From the NCBI GenBank assembly GCA_021414025.1, contig JAIOPG010000007.1, positions 242,008-306,007 of the forward strand: DNA of 64,000 nucleotides, in the 5' to 3' direction. A model generated the notes under the pieces. It saw only the letters and a list, made by a program, of their open reading frames with translations, was not told the origin of the DNA and did no database searches. The translations under genes and the position numbers were made by a program. The stretch is from Planctomycetota bacterium. Its GTDB lineage: Bacteria; Planctomycetota; Phycisphaerae; Phycisphaerales; SM1A02. Of the stretch, positions 58,939 through 64,000 are shown in pieces. The number at the start of each line of letters is the position of its first letter. The stretch's first letter is position 1.

Positions 58939-60855
58939 ATGAGCGACTTCATCGGACATCACTGCGGCGTCGCGCTGGTCCGCCTGAAGCGCCCGCTCGC
59001 CGAGATGCAGCGCCTCCATGGCGATCCGCTGTGGGGACTGCGAAAGCTCTATCTGCTCATGGAGAAGCAGCACAACCGCGGACAGGACGGCGCGGGAATT
59101 GCCAGCGTGAAGTTCGACACGGCTCCCGGCGAGCCCTTCCTTTCCCGGCTGCGCAACAGCAAGCGCAGCCCGATCGAGCGAATCTTCGACGCAGCAATGG
59201 GGCCGGCACTGAAATGGTCCGAGTCCGAGCTGCGGAGCATGGATCCGCTGGAGCTCAAGCGGCGCATCCCCATGCTGGGCGAAGTCATGCTGGGCCATCT
59301 GCGCTACGGCACCTCCGGCGGGCGCGGCGAGAGCCTCTGCCATCCCTACATCCGCCGCTCCAATGTGGCCAGCCGCAACCTGGCGATCGCCGGCAACTTC
59401 AATCTCACCAACGCGGGCGAACTCTTTCAAACGCTCGCGGGCTACGGGCTGAATCCCGTCGGCGACACGGACACGGGCGTGGTGCTGGAGAAGATCGGCC
59501 ACTTCCTCGATGTGGAGCATGACCTGCACCGCAAGGCGTCGGGGCAGGGAAGCCTCTTCAATCTGGATGGCGTCGAGCTGGCCCACACGGTGGCGAAGCA
59601 ACTGGACCTGGTCCGCGTGCTGGAGAAGGCGACCGCGGATTTCGATGGCGGCTATGTCTTTGTCGGTCTGCTCGGCCATGGCGACTGCTTCGTCTGCCGC
59701 GACCCCAATGGCATCCGGCCGGTCTTCGTGCTGGAGACCGACGACGTCGTGGCCGCCGCAAGCGAGCGCGCCGCGCTGACCACCGTCTTCGATGTCCCGC
59801 CGGAATCGGTGAAGGCGCTGCCTCCGGGCGAAGCGCTCATCGTCCGCCGCGACGGCGAAATCATTCGCGCGGCGTTCCGTCCCCCCGACCGCCGCCTCGA
59901 ATGCTCCTTCGAGCGGATCTACTTCAGCCGCGGCAATGACCCCGACATCTATCAGGAGCGCAAGCGCCTCGGCCGCAGCTTGGCCGAGCCGGTGCTCCAG
60001 CGGACCGGCGAGGACTTCGCCAACATCGTCTTCGGCTTCATCCCCAACACCAGCGAGCCCGCTTTTCTCGGCCTGGTGGAGGAAGTGGAGCAGCGCATGC
60101 GCACCCGCGAAATTGCGGCCCTGACCGGCAAGCTGCGCGCGGGCACCCTTGCCGAGAGCGACCTCGCTGCGTCGCTGGGCATGCTGCCGCGGGTGGAGAA
60201 AATCGCCCACAAGGATCAGCGCCTGCGCACCTTCATCACCCACGACGCGGCCCGCCGGGACCTGGTCACGCACGTCTATGACGTCACCCGCGGCGTGGTC
60301 CGGGAGAACGACACGCTGGTCATGGTCGACGACTCGATCGTGCGCGGCACCACGCTGCGCGATTCGATCGTCACCATGCTCGCCCGCCTGCGCCCCTCGC
60401 GGATCGTCATCGCCAGCTCGGCCCCGCCCATCTGCTACCCCGACTGCTACGGCATCGACATGAGCCAACTGGGCAGGTTCATCGCCTTCGAGGCGGCCGT
60501 GGGCGTGATCCGCGACCGCGGCGACGAGGGAATGTTCGAGGAGATCGAGCGGCTCTGCCTGGAGCAGGCCACCCTTCCGCCGGCGCAGATGAAGAATCAT
60601 GTCCGGCGGATCTACGACGCGGTTTCGCACGACGAGCTCTGCGACCGGATCGCCCGGCTCATCCGCCCCGAGAGCCTCGCCTGGAAGGGTCGTCTGGAGG
60701 TCGTCTACCAGCGGGTCGAGGGCCTCGCCCAGGCCATGCCCGAGCACAAGGGCGTCTGGTATTTCACCGGCGACTATCCCACCCCGGGCGGGTTGCGGGT
60801 CCTGAACACGGCCTATCTGAACTGGAGAAAAAAGCTCGAAAAACGGGCTTATTGA
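58939..60855 (+). CDS. purF: Amidophosphoribosyltransferase (long Bacteroidetes-like form)
   Basis: PurF makes phosphoribosylamine from PRPP and glutamine, the first step of purine synthesis. The N-terminal nucleophile domain has HHCGVALVRL with the catalytic Cys 9, so eight residues must be removed to free it. EKQHNRGQDGAG, the glutamine-site GNFNLTN and the PRPP-loop VMVDDSIVRGTTLRDSI are typical. The 638 residues exceed the approximately 500 of E. coli, with a long insertion near residues 60-110 and an extended C-terminus, as in Bacteroidetes enzymes. The function is secure. Confidence 0.93.
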   Translation: MSDFIGHHCGVALVRLKRPLAEMQRLHGDPLWGLRKLYLLMEKQHNRGQDGAGIASVKFDTAPGEPFLSRLRNSKRSPIERIFDAAMGPALKWSESELRSMDPLELKRRIPMLGEVMLGHLRYGTSGGRGESLCHPYIRRSNVASRNLAIAGNFNLTNAGELFQTLAGYGLNPVGDTDTGVVLEKIGHFLDVEHDLHRKASGQGSLFNLDGVELAHTVAKQLDLVRVLEKATADFDGGYVFVGLLGHGDCFVCRDPNGIRPVFVLETDDVVAAASERAALTTVFDVPPESVKALPPGEALIVRRDGEIIRAAFRPPDRRLECSFERIYFSRGNDPDIYQERKRLGRSLAEPVLQRTGEDFANIVFGFIPNTSEPAFLGLVEEVEQRMRTREIAALTGKLRAGTLAESDLAASLGMLPRVEKIAHKDQRLRTFITHDAARRDLVTHVYDVTRGVVRENDTLVMVDDSIVRGTTLRDSIVTMLARLRPSRIVIASSAPPICYPDCYGIDMSQLGRFIAFEAAVGVIRDRGDEGMFEEIERLCLEQATLPPAQMKNHVRRIYDAVSHDELCDRIARLIRPESLAWKGRLEVVYQRVEGLAQAMPEHKGVWYFTGDYPTPGGLRVLNTAYLNWRKKLEKRAY

Positions 60856-60903
60856 TCGGGATTCAGGAAAGCCCTTCCGCAGCCGCCTCGGCGCCGGTTG
60901 AAC

Positions 60904-60932
60904 TTGACCGAAAGGTCGAATTCGGGTCTACT
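60904..60932 (+). promoter_or_regulatory. Promoter candidate of rpsD
   Basis: TTGACC (60904-60909), 17-nt spacer and TCTACT (60927-60932) lie 61 nt before ATG 60994. The mRNA leader is about 54 nt and contains GAGG before the start. Confidence 0.6.
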
Positions 60933-60993
60933 AGTCGGCTCGCCGCAGTTCGACGAATCGAACCGCGGTTTCAAGGCTCCTTTCGAGGCACAG

Positions 60994-61593
60994 ATGGCTC
61001 GCTACACCGGTCCCAAAGTCAAACTTTCTCGTCGTGTCGGCGTTCCCATTGCGGACATTCCGAAGCACACCGCCAAGCGCCAGCTCACCTCCAACGGCAT
61101 GCACGGCTTCCGCGGCAAGCGCCCGAAGCCCTACGGCATCCGCAAGGACGAGAAGCAAAAACTGCGCTACCACTACGGCGTCCTCGAGAAGCAATTCCGC
61201 CACGTCCTCGCCAACGCGGGACGGACCACCGGCAACACCGGCGAAGTGCTGATGCAGCTCCTGGAGCGCCGCCTGGACAATCTGCTCCGCCGCGCGGGTT
61301 TCGCCCGCACGATCTGGGCCGCCCGCCAGCTGGTCGCCCACGGCCACGTCAAGGTCAACGGCGAGAAGGTCGATCGTCCCAGCTACCTGGTTGAAATCGG
61401 ACATGAGATCACCCTGCGTGAAGGCACGCACAAGCTGATCCGCGAGAACATGGAGAGCATGTCGAGCCACAACGTGCCCGGCTGGCTCGAAGTGAATCCG
61501 GCCCAATTGTCGGCGAAGGTCACCAGCCTGCCGACCTCGGACCAGATTCCGTTCGATGTCAACACCAATCTGATCATCGAGTTCTATCGCTGA
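60994..61593 (+). CDS. rpsD: 30S ribosomal protein S4
   Basis: S4 initiates 30S assembly and binds 16S rRNA. The 199-residue product has MARYTGPKVKLSRRVG, YGVLEKQFRHVLANA, and the S4 RNA-binding domain with ERRLDNLLRRAGFARTIWAA. ATG 60994 gives the canonical start; the 32-residue longer frame to 60898 begins inside the promoter and is rejected. It is separate from the alpha operon, where many bacteria keep it. Confidence 0.97.
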   Translation: MARYTGPKVKLSRRVGVPIADIPKHTAKRQLTSNGMHGFRGKRPKPYGIRKDEKQKLRYHYGVLEKQFRHVLANAGRTTGNTGEVLMQLLERRLDNLLRRAGFARTIWAARQLVAHGHVKVNGEKVDRPSYLVEIGHEITLREGTHKLIRENMESMSSHNVPGWLEVNPAQLSAKVTSLPTSDQIPFDVNTNLIIEFYR

Positions 61594-61611
61594 TCCATCG
61601 GGCCTTCGGGC

Positions 61612-63576
61612 ATGCTCAAGTTCCTCCGAAAATACAACAAGGTCCTCTTCGGATTCTTCAGCGTGGTGCTCATGGTCACCTGGCTCGTGCCCTCAGCGAT
61701 CCAGCAGCTTTCCAAGTCGTCCGCCTCGGCCAATGCGGTCTGGGCAACGGTGGGTGACGGCGAGAAGGTCACGCTCATTGAGGAGCAGAAGCTGGCGCGG
61801 CAGGTCAAGATCATCGACGCCCTCAAGCTGCCGATGGCCCGTGATCTGGGCATCACCAACAATCCAAGCCAGTGGTATCTGCTGGTCCGTGAGGCGAAGC
61901 AGGCCGGATTGGTCAGCGGCCCCTCGGACGGCAAGGACGTCCTGCAGAAGATCGCCGGCGGCGAGGTCAAGCCCGGCGAGCCGATGTCCAGCCAGGCTCT
62001 GCTGCTGCTGGGCCAGCTCTGCAGCGCCAGCGGCTACCAGCCCCCGATGATCTACGAAACGCTCGCGGAACTTTCCGGCGTGGCCCGCATGCTGAACCTG
62101 GCCGCCGCGGCGCCGCGCATCAGCGAGGCGCGAATGAAGTCGACGGCGCAGAACGCCCTCACCGGACTGAGCGCCGACGTGGTGGTGATTGCGACCGACA
62201 AGCCCCTCCCCGCCAACGATCCGGTTCCGACACCGGAGCAGGTCGAGAAGCTCGTGAAGGACAACGCCGACAAGGAGCCGGGCAAGGGTCCGCACGGCGT
62301 TGGCTACCGGCAGCCCGAACAGATCCAGTTGGAATGGTTCGTCGTCCCCGCGGAACAGGTCCGCAACCAGATGATGAACGATCCGCGCCTCTCCAACGTC
62401 GAACTGCGCAAGGCCTTCCTGCGGAATCCGACTTCCTTCGGCGCCCGCCTCGGCGAGGTCGACCCGAACTTCGACACCTTCAAGGAGCAAGTCCGCACCA
62501 AGGTGCTCGACCAGATCACTGCTGAGCGCCTCGACGAGATGGTGAAGTTCATCGCCGATCAGGCCCAGCTCTCCACGCGGACTCTTCCCAAGGACGGCAT
62601 CTACGCCAAGCTGCCCGAGGACTGGCGGAATCTTCCCGGGCTCCCGGCCCTCGCGACCGACCTGGCCAAGCAGTTCAACGTGACCGCCCCCAAGGTCGAG
62701 ACTGTCGGACCGACCGTGCTCTCCGATCTCTCCAAGGTCGCCGGACTCGGCAGCGCCGCCAGCGACCGCTTCGGCGCCCAGCCCATGCCCATCGGCACCC
62801 TGGTCTCGATGACCAAGGAATTGAAGCCTGCCGAGTCTCGCGCCGTCCTGCAGGTCGGCGTCATCGGTCCCCCGCTGCGAGCACCGGATCTGTCGCGCCC
62901 TCCGCGCACCGACGCCAACCCCGCCTCACCCAGCCGCGAGCCGCTGACCACCGACCTCTACGCTTTCCGCGTGCTCCAGGCCTCGCCCGCGCATTCCGCG
63001 GTGAACGCCCAGGAAGCCGGCGCTAAGGCCGTCGAAGACGAGCAGAAGCTCCTCCGCTTCGCGGCGCTGGAAAGCCAGCTCGCCTCGATCGAGGCCAAGG
63101 CCAAGGAGAAGGGACTTGAGGCGCTCGCCCAGGAATACAACACCAAAGTCGAGTTCGCCCCGCAGATCCGCGGCGCCGACATGAAGTTCGTGCAGTATGG
63201 CCTGAAGATGCCGACCGCCATTCCCGGCCTGGGCGAGGACGCTTCCGTGGTGAACGAAATCGTCAGGCGCTCATTGGCCATTCCCGAGGCCCAGTTCGCC
63301 ACCACGCCGGATGCCGCGCGGACCTTCGTGGTCGCCTCCCCCGACAAGCTCGCCCTGGTTGCGGTTCACGTCCGCGATGTGCTGCCCATGTACGCCGAGG
63401 ATTTCAACAGCCTGGCGGGCAACCAGCGCTTCCGCAACGCCATGCTCAGCGAAAGCAGCCAGATCAAGGTGCCCGAGGAGTTTTCCTTCGAGGCCCTGGC
63501 CGCACGGAACAAGTTCAAGGCGACCAAGGAGCAAACCGCTCCGGTCGACCTGAGCCCGCCTGCGCCCCCCTTCTGA
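61612..63576 (+). CDS. PpiD/SurA-like periplasmic protein with N-terminal membrane anchor
   Basis: The 654-residue protein starts with a short cytoplasmic end and one transmembrane helix (VLFGFFSVVLMVTWLVPSA), followed by a large periplasmic part rich in charged helices. This architecture resembles PpiD/SurA N-domain proteins that assist outer-membrane protein folding. A parvulin domain was not clearly identified, so isomerase activity is not claimed. The C-terminal region (AVEDEQKLLRFAALE onward) is coiled. It starts 18 bases after rpsD and may be co-transcribed with it. Confidence 0.62.
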   Translation: MLKFLRKYNKVLFGFFSVVLMVTWLVPSAIQQLSKSSASANAVWATVGDGEKVTLIEEQKLARQVKIIDALKLPMARDLGITNNPSQWYLLVREAKQAGLVSGPSDGKDVLQKIAGGEVKPGEPMSSQALLLLGQLCSASGYQPPMIYETLAELSGVARMLNLAAAAPRISEARMKSTAQNALTGLSADVVVIATDKPLPANDPVPTPEQVEKLVKDNADKEPGKGPHGVGYRQPEQIQLEWFVVPAEQVRNQMMNDPRLSNVELRKAFLRNPTSFGARLGEVDPNFDTFKEQVRTKVLDQITAERLDEMVKFIADQAQLSTRTLPKDGIYAKLPEDWRNLPGLPALATDLAKQFNVTAPKVETVGPTVLSDLSKVAGLGSAASDRFGAQPMPIGTLVSMTKELKPAESRAVLQVGVIGPPLRAPDLSRPPRTDANPASPSREPLTTDLYAFRVLQASPAHSAVNAQEAGAKAVEDEQKLLRFAALESQLASIEAKAKEKGLEALAQEYNTKVEFAPQIRGADMKFVQYGLKMPTAIPGLGEDASVVNEIVRRSLAIPEAQFATTPDAARTFVVASPDKLALVAVHVRDVLPMYAEDFNSLAGNQRFRNAMLSESSQIKVPEEFSFEALAARNKFKATKEQTAPVDLSPPAPPF

Positions 63577-63626
63577 TTCGGGTTCGTGCATCGGCCGAGA
63601 CGGATCGTCCGTGATTTCGAGTTTCT

Positions 63627-64000
63627 TTAACTGACTTTCGAGCCCGCCTTGACGGGCTTGTCCACGCACAGCAGGACCACATCGCGCTCATCCGGCCCCG
63701 GCTTTCCATCCGCGCCGGCGGCAGGCTCGCTCTTCAGGTCGCTGGCCGCGAGGATCATTCCCGCGCTGACCTCGCCGCGGAGCATGCGCGGCTCGAGATT
63801 GGCGACGATGACCACCTGCTTGCCCACCAGGGACGCCGGGTCATACCACGCCTTCACACCGGCGCAGACCTGCCGACCCTCGGGGGTCCCATCATCCAGT
63901 CGCAGCTTGAGCAGCTTGTCCGCGTTGGGATGCGCCTCCGCCGCCAGCACGGTGGCGACGCGCAGGTCGATCTTGGAGAAGAGGTCGTAGGCGATGGCGG
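63627..64000 (-). CDS. metG: C-terminal tRNA-binding domain of methionyl-tRNA synthetase (5' part outside window)
   Basis: The minus-strand frame is open to the window edge and reads AIAYDLFSKIDLRVATVLAA then HPNADKLLKLRL, a typical OB-fold tRNA-binding domain (Arc1p/MetG beta type). It continues with GRQVCAGVKAWYDP, LVGKQVVIVANLEPRMLRG and VSAGMILAAS. In bacteria this is most often the C-terminal domain of MetG, but a stand-alone CsaA-like protein is also possible because the upstream part is not visible. The stop TAA is at 63627-63629. A weak hairpin (ACGGA/TCCGT with T-rich tail, about 63600-63630) lies between it and the upstream convergent gene. Confidence 0.8.
   Translation of the reverse strand, partial: AIAYDLFSKIDLRVATVLAAEAHPNADKLLKLRLDDGTPEGRQVCAGVKAWYDPASLVGKQVVIVANLEPRMLRGEVSAGMILAASDLKSEPAAGADGKPGPDERDVVLLCVDKPVKAGSKVS

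Overview
The window looks like a chromosomal segment of a high-GC, two-membraned bacterium, most likely a planctomycete of the Phycisphaerae type. This is inferred from gene content, not from a database match. The supporting features are H-X9-DG pseudopilins, a secreted protein ending in two dockerin-like GDLDGNG/GGDVGL repeats, a response regulator with its helix-turn-helix in front of the receiver, and a long PurF of the kind known from Bacteroidetes. LpxA, LipB, a Skp-like chaperone and a complete RND/adaptor/outer-membrane-factor pump indicate an outer membrane with lipid A. No CRISPR array, insertion sequence or prophage was seen.

Layout. 1-4.9 kb: the tail of an unrecognised gene, trmL, a pseudopilin, a secreted Pro/Gly-rich protein and an Mrp/ApbC ATPase. 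4.9-10.8 kb: a tripartite RND efflux operon on the minus strand. 10.9-16.3 kb: a PqiA-like membrane protein, a minus-strand threonine-to-glycine operon (tdh-kbl with a secreted TIM-barrel protein and a small membrane protein) and a lipoprotein. 16.3-18.7 kb: an SOS-type cassette (SRAP protein, UmuD-like, UmuC) running into the 3' end of tRNA-Thr. 18.7-23.3 kb: a large secreted helical-repeat protein, then a cobalamin riboswitch controlling a secreted dockerin-type protein, a pseudopilin and a small [2Fe-2S] BFD-like protein. 23.3-31.2 kb: mutL, a phosphatase, nadE, an HTH-receiver regulator, threonine dehydratase and pckA. 31.3-38.8 kb: tRNA-His, an omega-amidase-like enzyme, tRNA-Phe, several hypothetical genes, divergent hflX/tsaD, a stand-alone GGQ protein and an M20 hydrolase. 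38.8-51 kb: rplK-rplA-rplJ-rplL, a strong terminator, then rpoB-rpoC and two YkgJ-type cysteine-cluster genes translationally coupled to rpoC. 51-64 kb: rimO, a zinc-ribbon membrane protein, lepA, a Skp-like gene, lipB, lpxA, an MBL hydrolase, a hypothetical gene, purF, rpsD, a PpiD/SurA-like protein and the C-terminal end of a MetG-type tRNA-binding domain.

Two observations run through the window. First, many transcription-unit heads carry a TAnnnT hexamer only 6-9 nt upstream of the start codon on either strand. This predicts leaderless mRNAs, and it also resolves several start-codon choices (tsaD, lepA, mutL, the 58.1 kb gene). Genes inside operons or with long leaders more often show Shine-Dalgarno sequences. 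Second, the best candidate for an undescribed system is the cobalamin-riboswitch operon at 21.07-23.27 kb. Its aptamer, P1 helix, promoter and Shine-Dalgarno-sequestering hairpin can all be read in the sequence, yet its genes are not known B12 genes.
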